NCBI GenBank assembly: GCA_021442155.1
Contig: CM038232.1
Coordinates: 62,527,436-62,591,435 of the forward strand
DNA: 64,000 bases
Source of the DNA: Cymbidium sinense
Taxonomy: Eukaryota > Streptophyta > Magnoliopsida > Asparagales > Orchidaceae
Reading direction: 5' to 3'
Every line of letters starts with the position of its first letter. Position 1 is the stretch's first letter. Below the pieces are notes generated by a model, which was not told the DNA's origin, ran no database searches, and saw only the letters and a program-made list of their open reading frames with translations. A program made the translations under genes and the position numbers. Positions 48,601 through 59,339 of the stretch are shown piece after piece.

Positions 48601-51068
48601 CTGTGCGCTTGTGTGTGTGCATATTTTGCCTGAAAAAATAAGGTTAAGTAGCATATAAAGTTAAGACTTAGAGGACTAGTGGAGGCATTGTTGAACATTT
48701 TTTTATATCTGTTTTTCAAAGAGGGTATTTCCTTAAACCTTATTTCTAAAGCACAGTAAAGGCAAGCTTTCCTCTAGAGCTCGTTTTATTTGGAAACATT
48801 TAGATTTCACTTGGATGAATATAAGATTAGTGAGGAAGGGATGATTGTTTTTGTGACCCAATTTTATGTAACATTGTGGTTGTTTTTTTTTTTTTGAAAA
48901 TGGCAATTGAAACTTGGAGCTTTGTCTGTATGTCTTAAGAAATTGGATGTGTTCAAAACATTTATAGCATTATTACCTTGTAATTATATGTATCCTGTAA
49001 AAAGCTGCTGAGCAGTCTCCTTGGGAAACATTATGGAAGATATGACTAAGTCAAGATTGTGGATTGTACTAGTGTTTGTGCTACAATGTTTCATCCCTTC
49101 ATAATTTCAAGCTAAGTGGGATGTGCTGTGCCCTCTGAAATCTCTTAGTGGAGGATGTCCGAGGAAATATTTAAGACAACTACCATATTTGGTATTAATT
49201 TGGAAGAAATACTAGGGTGTCCCAGTGCCATGAATTTTGAGTCGAACCATAAACAAAAAGCTGTTTATGGTTTTTCCAATGACACTTGATGGATTGACAA
49301 ATTGTACTTTGTTAATTTAATAAGGTAATCTGACATGAGAGTTCTATATAGAAACGTAGAATTCATTCTAGTAATATAGTCTTCTGTAATGAAACAAATT
49401 GAGTCCAACATAACACTCCAAAGAATCTAAGACATTTATTATTTAACTGAATGATATAATTAAATAGACATTAAAATGGTCTACAACTGTACTTACACCA
49501 GTATCATGAATTACAGTTGATGGATTTCTCGGTAATGAGTATGCTGAACAGTACTGCAATATCACAAGCCAATGCTGTGCCTTTATGATTAGTATTTTTT
49601 ACCTGAACTCTTACCAACTTAGTTTTACACAATTCTTAACTTAGCTCATCTCTTTTCTTCTTTTTGCTGGTGTTTTATGCCTTGATTTCCTGCATCACTT
49701 AGCTACCTTACATTTCTTAAATTGGCTTATTTTATGTTAACCCATTTTATTTTGATGTTGGCGAAGCGCAAAGGCTTTTGTTAGGTTTTTTAGCAGTATG
49801 TTTTGGGAGCATGATTATTTCCATCAATTAATTTAAAGATCTCATAATCGCACAATTCCTAATCAGGGTCCTACTATTGGAGATGTTGATGGTGATGGTC
49901 ATACTGACGTGGTGATACCGACGGTATCTGGAAACATATATGTCCTCAGTGGGAGAGATGGTTCAATTGTCCGCCCCTTCCCTTATCGAACTCATGGAAG
50001 ACTCATGACTCGAGTTCTTCTTGTTGACCTAAGCAAACGTGGTGAAAATAAGAAGGGGTTGACTCTAGTCAGTCCTTCATTTGATGGCTATCTGTACTTA
50101 ATTGATGGATCCTCTGCATGTGCTGATGTTGTGGACATTGGGGAGACTGTGTAAGCTCATGTTATCCTTCACCCATTCCCCATTTTATTGTTGAAAGCTT
50201 GATTGACTTGATTTTCATATGCTTCTACTGACATTTCAATAATTTACAGGTATAGCATGGTCTTGGCAGATAATGTTGATGGTGGAGATGATCTCGACCT
50301 TATTGTTGCCACAATGAATGGCAATGTTTTTTGCTTTTCTACCACATCACCACACCATCCTCTAAAGGTAAATTTGATTAACCGCCATCTGCAGTGAAAT
50401 AACATTAATTTTGCACTTTTTGTTATTAGACTGTCGATAAACTTCATTCAGCATGGATTTCTTGTCTTGTCATTAAATGTATCGCTATATTCTTCCAGGA
50501 ATGGAGATCACCTAACCAAGGAAGAAACAATCCAGGAATCCGCTACAACCGTGAAGGAATTTATGTATCGCCCGCATCCAGAAGTTTTCGTGACGAAGAA
50601 GGAAAACATTTTTGGGTCGAGTTCGAGTTAATCGATAAATACAGGGTTCCTTCTGGGTTTCAGGGACCTTATAATGTCACAGTAAGATCCTTGCCTCTTT
50701 TTTATTTCCTTTTATATATATTTATTGTTTAAGAGCTTTCATCGCACATGCAGATAAACTTGTTAGTCCCTGGAAACTATCAAGGTGAGAGAAGAATTGT
50801 TCTTAATCAAGTATATAATCAACCTGGAAAGCAGAGGATTAAGTTACCAACAGTACCGGTTCGAACAACTGGGACTGTGCTGGTGGAGATGGTTGACAGG
50901 AATGGGCTTCATTTTTCGGATGAGTTCTCCCTTACTTTCCACATGCATTACTACAAGCTACTGAAGTGGCTTCTGTTCCTTCCATTGCTTGGAATGTTTG
51001 CTCTCCTCGTTATTCTCCGGCCTCAGGAAGGTGCGCCATTGCCATCTTATTCAAGAAATAGAGACTGA
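30482..51068 (+). CDS. DEX1: DEX1-like FG-GAP repeat membrane protein (13 exons, 873 aa)
   Basis: The product is the plant DEFECTIVE IN EXINE FORMATION 1 protein. In Arabidopsis, loss of DEX1 disturbs primexine and sporopollenin anchoring on pollen, and the protein is placed in the secretory/plasma membrane system. Thirteen exons, all GT-AG, join in frame: 30482-30633, 38152-38262, 38477-38559, 42138-42255, 42320-42462, 43546-44150, 44249-44319, 45083-45339, 45868-46049, 49867-50150, 50250-50367, 50499-50681, 50754-51068. Residues 1-23 are a signal peptide. Calcium-binding loops of FG-GAP/integrin-alpha type are DINSDG (85-90), DIDKDG (133-138), DIDNDG (408-413), DLDGDG (489-494), DINDDG (535-540), DVDGDG (580-585), with a weaker NVDGGDDLD (677-685). 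A Ser/Asn-rich then very acidic linker spans about 205-395. One membrane helix lies at about 838-857, with a short cytosolic tail. The length is close to Arabidopsis DEX1 (about 896). I joined the exons by reading frame and by recalled family sequence; no transcript was available. Confidence 0.95.
32166..32559. mobile_element. MITE-like element in DEX1 intron 1
   Basis: The left end reads GGGGTCATTTGGTTGG and the right end reads CCAACAACCCC. The complement of the right end is GGGGTTGTTGG, so the ends are imperfect terminal inverted repeats. Both are flanked by TA. The inside is AT-rich and non-coding, about 390 bp. The terminal motif style is that of Tourist or hAT MITEs. Confidence 0.5.
34140..37164 (+). 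mobile_element. Nearly full-length decayed LINE in DEX1 intron 1, sense orientation
   Basis: A non-LTR retrotransposon of about 3 kb. The 5' leader (34140-34390) is followed by an endonuclease N-terminal part (34433-34717: [30 protein letters not shown]). The reverse transcriptase lies in several frames: [19 protein letters not shown] near 35730, a palm segment near 36290-36350 ([12 protein letters not shown]) and [11 protein letters not shown] near 36400, where LINEs usually have FADD. A C-terminal part ([10 protein letters not shown]) and a TTG-rich tail end at 37164. Possible 6-bp duplication AATTGT lies at 34134-34139 and 37165-37170. A 41-bp tandem duplication lies near 35890-35970. Many stops and frameshifts: inactive. 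Confidence 0.85.
38152..38262 (+). CDS. DEX1: DEX1 exon 2
   Basis: It encodes [19 protein letters not shown] and continues to the first calcium loop (DIN-). Acceptor TTTCATGCAG, donor GTGAAT. The frame joins exon 1 inside a Pro codon. Confidence 0.93.
38477..38559 (+). CDS. DEX1: DEX1 exon 3
   Basis: It encodes [20 protein letters not shown] and GSDGDKLPG, completing the first FG-GAP-like loop. Acceptor TTCCTCAG, donor GTATGA. Confidence 0.93.
38560..42137 (+). other. DEX1 intron 3 (3.6 kb) with unassigned repeat debris
   Basis: GTATGA to GCAG. At about 38960-39060 short words GAGGCATGCCTCAATGAG and GCTTATACCTCAAAACC suggest a decayed DNA transposon or MITE end. At 40570-40900 a weakly coding + strand stretch (65 and 108 codons) matches nothing I know. 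The rest is AT-rich. Confidence 0.5.
42138..42255 (+). CDS. DEX1: DEX1 exon 4
   Basis: It encodes [16 protein letters not shown], the loop [16 protein letters not shown] and GIINFF. Acceptor TATGCAG, donor GTAAGT. Confidence 0.94.
42320..42462 (+). CDS. DEX1: DEX1 exon 5
   Basis: It encodes [17 protein letters not shown] and then [19 protein letters not shown], both very conserved in DEX1. Intron 4 before it is only 64 bp. Acceptor TTGCTTAG, donor GTATGT. Confidence 0.93.
42513..42738 (+). repeat. 113-bp tandem duplication in DEX1 intron 5
   Basis: Two copies starting GTCCTTATKGCTTGGAAR at 42513 and 42626 both run through TTAGCTAATGATGATG and GGGAGGATCCATTT. They differ at several bases and short gaps, so the duplication is not very recent. 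Confidence 0.8.
42839..43116. mobile_element. Tourist/Harbinger-type MITE in DEX1 intron 5
   Basis: Ends GGGGACGTTTGGGG and (complement of the right end) GGGGCTGTTTAGCA are imperfect terminal inverted repeats. Both are flanked by TTA (42836-42838 and 43117-43119), the usual 3-bp target of Harbinger/Tourist elements. It is 278 bp, AT-rich and non-coding; inner parts are also roughly inverted. Confidence 0.65.
43546..44150 (+). CDS. DEX1: DEX1 exon 6 (largest exon)
   Basis: It encodes the variable, low-complexity linker: Ser/Asn/Glu-rich with several possible N-glycosylation sites, then a strongly acidic run ([20 protein letters not shown], then Tyr/Asp repeats). It ends in the conserved [14 protein letters not shown]. 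The linker differs greatly from Arabidopsis in sequence; the two ends are conserved. Donor GTATGT. Confidence 0.93.
44249..44319 (+). CDS. DEX1: DEX1 exon 7
   Basis: It encodes [20 protein letters not shown], a full calcium loop and beta-strand of an FG-GAP-like blade. Intron 6 before it is 98 bp. Acceptor TTTGTTAG, donor GTAAGC. Confidence 0.94.
45083..45339 (+). CDS. DEX1: DEX1 exon 8
   Basis: It encodes [35 protein letters not shown] and the loop [20 protein letters not shown]. Acceptor GTTGGCAG, donor GTATGT. Confidence 0.95.
45868..46049 (+). CDS. DEX1: DEX1 exon 9
   Basis: It encodes [20 protein letters not shown], the loop [29 protein letters not shown] and HLKSLIPQ. Acceptor CATGCAG, donor GTAAAT. 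Confidence 0.95.
47714..47917. repeat. Direct repeat A flanking a LINE piece in intron 9
   Basis: About 204 bp from ACTGCCTCTCTAGAACC to CTAAACCACATG. It is matched by repeat B at 48365-48568 with scattered differences. The LINE piece fills most of the space between them. Confidence 0.8.
47943..48360 (-). mobile_element. 5'-truncated LINE 3' end in DEX1 intron 9, antisense
   Basis: The + strand reads (AAC)n, then CCTTTATCCCACTACGTGGG, the reverse complement of the LINE 3' end. It is followed by the last part of the coding region (minus-strand frame at 48267-48085 with [18 protein letters not shown], a typical LINE C-terminal motif). It stops near 48360, just before direct repeat B. Confidence 0.8.
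48365..48568. repeat. Direct repeat B flanking a LINE piece in intron 9
   Basis: The counterpart of 47714-47917: GTGCCTATCTAGAACC through CCAAACCATATGG. It has the same length, with roughly one difference in ten bases by eye. Confidence 0.8.
49867..50150 (+). CDS. DEX1: DEX1 exon 10
   Basis: It encodes [39 protein letters not shown] and [20 protein letters not shown]. Acceptor TAATCAG, donor GTAAGC. Confidence 0.95.
50250..50367 (+). CDS. DEX1: DEX1 exon 11
   Basis: It encodes [20 protein letters not shown], a calcium-loop-like blade, then [18 protein letters not shown]. Acceptor ATTTACAG, donor GTAAAT. Confidence 0.95.
50499..50681 (+). CDS. DEX1: DEX1 exon 12
   Basis: It encodes [31 protein letters not shown] and the N-glycosylation site in PYNVT. 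Acceptor TCTTCCAG, donor GTAAGA. Confidence 0.95.
50754..51068 (+). CDS. DEX1: DEX1 exon 13 (last)
   Basis: It encodes [34 protein letters not shown] and the C-terminal membrane helix [20 protein letters not shown] with tail [16 protein letters not shown]. Stop TGA at 51066-51068. Confidence 0.96.
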   Translation: MNLLVPGNYQGERRIVLNQVYNQPGKQRIKLPTVPVRTTGTVLVEMVDRNGLHFSDEFSLTFHMHYYKLLKWLLFLPLLGMFALLVILRPQEGAPLPSYSRNRD

Positions 51069-51689
51069 AACTCAAATTTTTTTTTTCAAGTTTTAGTTAA
51101 ATATAAGCAATATAAAGTTCTATATCACTTTTCTGGTGGCAATTTGATTTGTTATAATTGAGAGCTTTATGGTAACTTTGCTACATTAGCAATGTATGAG
51201 TAATCTGGCGGCTTCCACTTTAAAGCCATGTTAGCTTCTTTTATAGGCGTTTTTGTTGTTGGCTAATCAAGTAACTGCTTAGCTATGTTTGGAGCATTCC
51301 TTGGGGAAAACAGTGATTATTTGGTGTACGTCCGTGCGAACAATTTTAAGTTTTCGAATGGAAAAACCTTGTTATTTGCCGAACTCTCTTCTCATTGTTT
51401 ATCATCTGAAGTGCACTTAGAATCAATGCATAGTTTTATCACTTGCTACTGTGTTGAATGATTAAATGATGGAATCAGTAACGGATATTTTTTTATTGCA
51501 GTTAATGTATAATTATCCCGAATGTATGCGTACATTATTTCATTTGACAATCAAATCAAGTTTTAAATGTTATAAAGCGCTGAAATCCTATAAACTTTTA
51601 TATTTGCATAATTGTATTATTATTTTGAAAAAAAAGGATAAAAAAGTTTAAATGATCTTTGGATTATTTTTATGTGATTATTATAATTG
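51069..51689 (+). other. DEX1: DEX1 3' untranslated and downstream region
   Basis: AT-rich DNA follows the stop codon. AATATAAGCAATATAAAG (51098-51115) could be the polyadenylation upstream element. There is no canonical AATAAA within 300 bp. Nothing else is seen before the LINE. Confidence 0.45.
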
Positions 51690-52638
51690 TAATGTATGTC
51701 ACATTACATGGGGTCGATTATATTCATCCTTTTTAAGTGTTAAATTTTTATTTAATTATTAAAAATTAGATTATTTTTTATATTATTTAATCAAGTGTTT
51801 TTAGGTCTATATTTATTTTTTTAATTGGATTATTAAATGATTAATATTTTATGTGATCAAATTATTTAAGATTATTCTCTTAAATCTTATTTATCACTGG
51901 AATTGTTTCAACCTTTTAACGCGATATATGCATTTCACATTATCTTTATGTGCAAAGCCATCCTCCATTTGTTTATGCTTTTCTTTCATTGCTAACATTT
52001 AGCTTTCTAAATCATTGTAAGTAATATCATCATTTTATAAAATTTTTTCTTTTACCTAAGCAATACTTTTTATTATATAATAGGTTAGATGCATTCTACT
52101 TCAAACATCCAACTTGAATTCTACTAATAAAGTCTGCATCTATGTCACCATCATCTTGATATTGATTTGAGGTATTTAAAATATTCATCCTTTTTATTAT
52201 CTAATGTTATAACACAATCACTAGATTTTTTACAATTAAAATAATATTATATATTTAATTTTAAATCTATTTAAATAGTCGCCTTTAGATTTTAAGGCTG
52301 ACCTCCATAATCAAATTTTTCTTGAACTCTCTCTCTAGTTTTATCAATAAGAAGAATATTATCAACAAAAAGCATACACCAAGATACATCCTCCTGAAAA
52401 TGTCCAGAAAGAACACGCAAAATTCAAATCTGATGTAAAAAATGCTTGGCCAATCCTCTTATTTGAACACAAGTGATAACCCTGTATACATATCCTTAAT
52501 GATTTGGATATAAAAAAATATTAACTCTTTCTTTTTTAGAATTCTCCATAGCACTTCTCTTGAAACTTTATCATATGATTTCTCTAAATCAATAAATATC
52601 ATATGTAGAACCTCCCTCCTCTCAACAAATGTATAACA

Positions 52639-52646
52639 TCTATAAT
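52639..52646. repeat. 8-bp target-site duplication of the MITE, left
   Basis: TCTATAAT here is repeated exactly at 53065-53072. Eight-base duplications are the mark of hAT superfamily insertion. Confidence 0.85.
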
Positions 52647-53064
52647 TAGGGGTGTCAAAAATTGACCCAACACGAGCACTGACATCTAACCCGACTAAAA
52701 AACTGAGTTCTGTTGACCAAAAAATTTTTGGTCGGAAGAAATTAACCCGCTTTGATTTTTTTCCGGTTCGGTTGACCTCAAACCCGAAATTGACTCGATT
52801 TTGACCCGCCAACTCAAATTTGACTCGAAATTGACCCGATTTTTACACATGAACCCGAATCTGACTCGATTTTGACTTAAAAAAAATATATATAAATAGA
52901 TCATTCGGGTAATGTCGGGTTAATCGGGTTGAATTCAGGTCGGGTTCGGGTTGAATTTTTTGACCCGTTTAATAAACGGGTTGGGTTCGGGTCAACAATA
53001 TTCGGGTCGGGTCAATTTCGGATCAAACCCAAATCCGACCTGTCGACCCAAATTGACACCCCTA
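52647..53064. mobile_element. hAT-type MITE (418 bp) inside the LINE
   Basis: The ends TAGGGGTGTC and GACACCCCTA are perfect 10-bp inverted repeats, and the similarity continues inward (GTCAAAAATTGACCC against GGGTCGACAGGTC-like). Inside are many GGGTCGGGTT/AACCCGA words on both halves, making a long imperfect foldback. The element interrupts a reverse transcriptase frame, so it came after the LINE. It has no coding capacity and would depend on an hAT transposase elsewhere. Confidence 0.88.
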
Positions 53065-53072
53065 TCTATAAT
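53065..53072. repeat. 8-bp target-site duplication of the MITE, right
   Basis: An exact TCTATAAT copy of 52639-52646. Confidence 0.85.
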
Positions 53073-53901
53073 GGACCTATCTGATATGAAATCAAATTGA
53101 TTTTGAGAACTTTGTGTATTGCATCGTAACCCATATTCAATTACTCTCTTATAATTTTAATGTATGATACATAAACTTAATTCCTCTATAAGTTGGACAC
53201 TCTTGTGCATCATTTTTATTCTTAAAAATAAAAATCAATAAACTCTTTCTTCACTCATCGAACATCTTTTTAGTCTTTAAAATAATAATTAAAAGATTAG
53301 TAAGCTAAGAAATTTCTTGATCTCCTAACCCTTTTCACAGTTTTGTTGGAATGTCAATAGGTCATATCATTTTTCCACACTTTTGTTGGAATGTCAATAG
53401 GTCATATCTTTTTTCCACACTTTATTTTTTAAAGCCTCTTTAACTTCAATTTTACTAAGATGATGATAAAATAAATTTATTTATTTTCATTTAGGATACT
53501 AAAGCCCCCAAAGTCAATCATACTATCATAATCTTTATTAAAAAGTTTAATATATATCAACTTATTTAGTATTCACTATATTATATAAATCATTAAAAGT
53601 TAAATTCTTTACATCACATATTACTTTTTTAGAACCTTATGAACCACTTATCTTTCTAAATTCTTAGAGCTTTTACATCTAAATTAAATTTTTTTATAAC
53701 AAAGCTTTTTATTTTTTGATATTTTATTGCATATTTTTGACTCCCCTATCAATTATTTTTATTAAAAGGAATTTTTTTTTTAATTCTTCAACTATATTTT
53801 TTGTAACTCGTTTAATCTCACTTACTATATTTTCTCATATAACATTAGCTTCCCCATGAATATTCAAAATCTTAAAATTTTGTAGCTTACTCTTAAATAT
53901 A

Positions 53902-53905
53902 TTAC

Positions 53906-53964
<59 letters not shown>
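53902..53964. repeat. (TTA)n microsatellite
   Basis: About 20 nearly perfect TTA/ATT triplets within the decayed LINE. Confidence 0.93.
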
Positions 53965-53965
<1 letters not shown>

Positions 53966-54438
53966 GTATCCTTATTTAATCGTGGCCATTGTTTAAATTG
54001 ATTTTTCATATTTCAATATTTCATCTTAAAATTCTAACCTACTAGTTGATGTTGGGTACTTAAACATTCACTTGGATTGACCTTATAATCTTCATAAGCT
54101 AAACGATTTATTTTTCTTATAAAAAATAACAATATGCATTTTGTTATGTCCATTTTTATAAGTGATGATAGGCTCATCTTTTTTTAATAAATAAAACATT
54201 AGAAATTATAAAATCATAAGCTAAATTAAAATCCAATATGATCCTATCTTATTTATTAGTCACTTCAAATCTATAGTTAACATGAATACTTTTAAATCTT
54301 CAACCATTCTACTATCATGTCTATTTAAATCTTCACCAATAAATACTATTTCTTTAAGCAGTGTCATTTCTATCAATCCCTCTATGTCATTTCAAAAATT
54401 TTCTTTTTAGCATACATCCAAATTTACTTGAAAAGCAT

Positions 54439-54551
<113 letters not shown>

Positions 54552-54899
54552 TAACATCAATAATAATTTTTAAAGCTATAAGTTTATCTCCAATACATTA
54601 ATATCCACAACATTATTCTTCAAACTCTTATTCATAATCACACTTACACCATTTCTAGTAAGACTCATACTAGAATATCAAAATTTTAAAACCTAAACTA
54701 TTTATCTCTTTAGCCTTCTCCCCAACTCATTTAGTTTCTTGAATGTATAACATTTTCTTTTCATATGAACTATAATATCTATTAATTCAAATATTTTACT
54801 CATAAGAGCACTTATATTTCAAATCCTATCCTAATTCGAGTCATACCTTGGACCCAATTATTATTTTTAATTGTATATGTTAACCTCACTTTTGGAGTG

Positions 54900-56990
54900 A
54901 GTTCTCAATCCCCTCATCATAGATCTTGGACTCTTATAGATACTGAAAGCTCCTTAGCCTTACTTCTAGTGATTAGGTGAACACTTAACCTGAGCCTAGA
55001 GACTTAGAAGGGTTAGTCATAGGAGTAGGTTATGCATAGGGACTTCGGGAGATTTGCCCATCCTATGGCCTAAATCTAATCCATGTTCTCCCTCTCAAAT
55101 CAAATCCCAAATTCAAATTCAAAATCAGATTTCCAAAATCTACAATCAATCTCTAAATCAAATCCAAACTCAAAACTCTTCCTAAGCCTTATGATTGAAT
55201 GCCATGGACTTAGCCCTAGCCAAAATCCAATTCAATTCAAATTCAATTAATTTTCTCCAAGATCAATTCAATCCATCAATCATTTATTAAATTTGAATTC
55301 AAATTCAATTCCAAATGATTGAAACCCAAGATCAAATCCAAGTTCCAAATCTCTCTTAAGCCATGTGATCCACTTTCATAAGCTTAACCAAAATCCCAGT
55401 CAAATCAAGTCAAATTCAATTGATTTTCTTATAAATCAATTATTCCATCACTTATCTTCCTAAATATAAATTAAACCTACATTCAAATGGTCAAAACTAA
55501 ATCAAACTAAATCAAGTCAAGTCAAGACCCTCCCTAAGCCATATGAACCTACCTCCAAAAGCTTAGCCAAGCCTTAACCCAAATCAACCCAAAATCAAAT
55601 GATTTTCTTATGAATCGATCATATATTCAATCATCTTCATAAATATAAATGAAACCCACATTCCAATGATCAAAATTAAATCAAACTAAATTGAATCCCC
55701 CTTCTAAGCCCTTTTGATATACTTTCATGAACTTAGCCAAACTTGCTTTCAAATCACATCAAATTCAATTGATTTTCTCATAATTCATTTATATCCTCAT
55801 TTATATTCACAAATATAAATGAAATATAAACTCAAGTGGCCAAAACTAAATCCAAATCAAATCAAAACCCAATTTAAGACCCTTTGAGCTAATTCTTTGG
55901 ACTTAGCCAAATCCTATTTAAATCAAGCCAAAATTAATGAATTTTCTCTTGAATCAATCATTCCTTCAATCATCTATCCAAATATAAATGAAATCTACAA
56001 TCATCAAACCAAATTGAACTTAACCCAAGTTAAGCCCAACTTAACCCTTTGGACTTGAAAATTCCAAATGAACCAAAACCCATCATAGCCCAAATTGATT
56101 GCAGTTAAATTTATATTTCAATCCTAAACTTATATATAAATTCAAATAAACATTAATCAAATCAAAATCAAGCCAATTAACCTATTTAGGTTTAGTTAGC
56201 CCAAAGTGACCTAAAGAACCCATTTGAACCAAGTTTTAATCCAACCTAAATTGGATTGAACTAAGCCCATCCAAACATTATACCATGATCATTGATCACC
56301 TTAGGATAATCAATTACCTTAAATTGGGTCAAACCAAGTCAACTTGTCATTTGACCAAGTCAACCCTTTAACCCATATGAACCCAAACTAGCCGAAACCC
56401 ACCCTACACCAAATCAATTGAAACCATTGATTCACATCAACCCATAATCAATGATTGAACATGACTTGACCAACAATTGAGCAAAATCAAACCCAATTGA
56501 CCATTTGACCCAAGTTGACCTAAATTGACCTAAAGGGTCAAATTGGCCTAAAACCAAATTAAATACAAATTGATTCAAACCAAAGGCCACAATCCCATCC
56601 AATTGATCAATTGAACTTAAACCAACACCTAACCCAAGCTAATTTGTTCAATTTGGCTAAATTGGTCAACTTGACCTAGTTGATCTATATAAATCCAAAT
56701 GAGCCAAAATGAAACATAGGCCAAATTGATTGAAGCCACTTGAATCAAAACACTTCAAATTATCATTTGACCCTAACTCAAGTTTTAGTTTGACCTAATT
56801 GGACAATTGGTTAACCTAATCCAACATAGCCCAATTTGACCTATAATGGTCAAATTGAGCCAAACCCTTTGAACTAACCTATAACACTTTGGAACTTGAC
56901 TAAACTTGATCCAAACCCACTTGGGATCAACCCAAAATCAGCCCAAACTCAAATGAGTTCAATCCAAGGTATTACCCATTGGCTAAACCT
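54900..56990. repeat. Low-complexity CAAATCAA/TTGACC-rich part of the LTR
   Basis: About 2 kb of words such as AAATCAAACC, CCAAATTGA and TTTGACC in loose repetition, with almost no G on the + strand. The left LTR has the complementary style at 8650-9700. Strong strand asymmetry and lack of coding suggest an old internally amplified region. Confidence 0.6.
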
Positions 56991-58071
56991 TTTTACATAG
57001 GATTCCACCCATTTTTGGCAAAGTCCACTCTCCCATCACTCTTGGTAGCCATCAAACACCCCAAATAGGGTTAAGCTAATCTCTTATCCCACTCTAAGTG
57101 GGTTAGGACTGCCTACCTCCCATCACTTTAATGGAGATTTTTGGCCACCATTATGAAGAGAAAAATGAGAGGCCTACAAAGCTCTTATTTTACCATTGCA
57201 CACACTCTAGGAGCTCCTCCAAGCAACAAGACCCCTTTCCCCTCTTCCTTTGGGTGAGAAAAAACACCAAAATTGAGTGGATTTCGACAAGGAGGCGACG
57301 ACCATTGGTGGATACAACATTCCAAGGGGAGGCAAGGGTCTAGATTCATCCCAAGGCTTCGTCTAGCATCCAAGAGTGTGCTCAGATCAACACAGTCGCT
57401 GGAAACCATTCCTGGTATGGTAATTTTCAAATCCTTCAGCCGACCATAGGTTCCTTTGTTTGTCATAATGCTCGCTCGATTTTAGGAATTTTCCTTAGAT
57501 ATCCCTTGCATTTTCATTTTGAACAATCCTAATGCAAAAATAGAAGTTTCCCAGTGAGAATCGTCTCAAAATTGAGCCCGAAACGGACCCTCAGTGTTCG
57601 GTTTCCCATTCGTCCGCTCGATTTCGCTATTTCGGGCATTACTTTCATCACCTGCAAAGATGTAAAGCAGCAGCCATCTGATCCCACTTCAATAGGGATG
57701 GATGGCTGTGATTGGAAGCAGATCTGTGTGATTTTGGCCCACTAGATCATGGATTCAATATGGACCTTCGAATTGGATGGTCCGATCAAAACCGCATTCT
57801 CCAAATGGTTACATTAAGGGGCCTAATTAAGAATTGCCACGTGAAATCACACGCCACACGAAACTGCGCGACCCAATTGCACAGTGCCACATGAAAATAC
57901 ATGATCCAATTAGCAGCACATGACGCAGATTGGTTTAAGTAAGAAATTAAAAATTTTTTGCTTTTAAAAATTAATTAAATCACCTAAAACTTAAAAAATT
58001 CATAGAAAATAAAATACTTAACAAAAAATTACAAGTAAGGGCTTGTTGGATTCGTATTTTTGAGAGGAACC

Positions 58072-58101
<30 letters not shown>
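58072..58101 (+). repeat. Poly-A run of about 30
   Basis: About 30 A in a row after AGGAACCC in the middle of the right LTR, within the part absent from the left LTR. It may mark the 3' end of a retroposed insertion, but no source is recognised. Confidence 0.8.
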
Positions 58102-58105
<4 letters not shown>

Positions 58106-59339
58106 AAATTCCTAATTGTCAATGAGTATTCAGAGTTTAATTTTAGTTTTAATAAAAATAAAAGTTCATTAATTAATCTAAACATATAAATCAGATTAAT
58201 TTGAAAATTTCAAGGGTCAATAAAAGCTACCTACCCTAAAAAATTCAAGTCAAAATGACCTATGGATTAGGAGATATTAAATTTTGAAGTTCAACGTGTC
58301 TATTTTAGTAAAATAAATTAATAAATTTATAAAAATTATGAAAATTTATTAAAATGGTTTTAAAATACTTCAATTGACATCACAAAGCAGAAACAAAAAA
58401 TGGGATTCCTTTTTTAATCTTTTCCTTAAGTTCACTTCACTTTTCAAAAAAATTAATTAAGGACTAATTGGAGAATTATTTACTTAATTAGTTTAATTAA
58501 AATTTAGAACCCATTAGATCCTAATGAATTAATTGAGGGGTGGATCTTTAGGTGTTCAATAACCTAAAGACATTTAAGAAAATTATAGTTAGCTCACATA
58601 TGGGGGAAAACCATAAGTATACTTAATTAAGTTCCTTAATCTAATTAACTATTAATTATGAGCCAATTGCATTAGGCCTTTTCATTTCTTAGGACCATTG
58701 CTAATTTACTTTTCAAATCATTTGCATATCATATTGGCTCATAATTATTTAGCTAATTACTTTAAGGTAACATAGGTAAGGATTAATTAATGAACTTATT
58801 GCATATTGAAGCTTAATTAACCTATAAAATCTACCTAATCACTTTTTATTAAACCAAATTAACTCACAAACATGGGAATGGGATTAGGATTAGCAAACTT
58901 CTTCTCACATTCCTTAAATCAAATTAAACATGAAATTAAAAATAACATTAAAAAGTTTTTGTTTACTTTAAATGATTTTATTTGATATGATTATCCTTAG
59001 GAATTAATTTGTTTAAATGAAATCATGTGTTTATGTTCACTTGTTCCTTTCCAATCATATTAAATATTGCAAGTAATTTGATCCATACATCCATCTCTTT
59101 TCAAAATTAATTAAATCAAATGAAGTTTTCTTTATGTAAAGCTTGCATGTGTTGATTTAATTTAATATATGTGCGGGTATTATCACTATTAAATCTAAAT
59201 GTATTTTTCAAAAGCTTATAAATGAATCATAACATATGTTAGGATGCTAGTTATAAATACATCAGAGTTGTATGTGATTATAACTAAAGTGTATGAAGTA
59301 AAGCTTTCTTTCCTTTATTCATGTGTTGATTTACATAAG

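Larger units (their letters stand above)
46050..49866 (+). other. DEX1 intron 9 (3.8 kb)
   Basis: GTAAAT to CAG. It holds a C/G-richer patch at 46915-47230 with many GCCATTGC, GTTGCCACC and CACCGC words (simple-sequence-like, no coding sense). It also holds the LINE fragment and flanking direct repeats listed next, and a poly-A run near 48570-48588. The rest is AT-rich. Confidence 0.85.
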
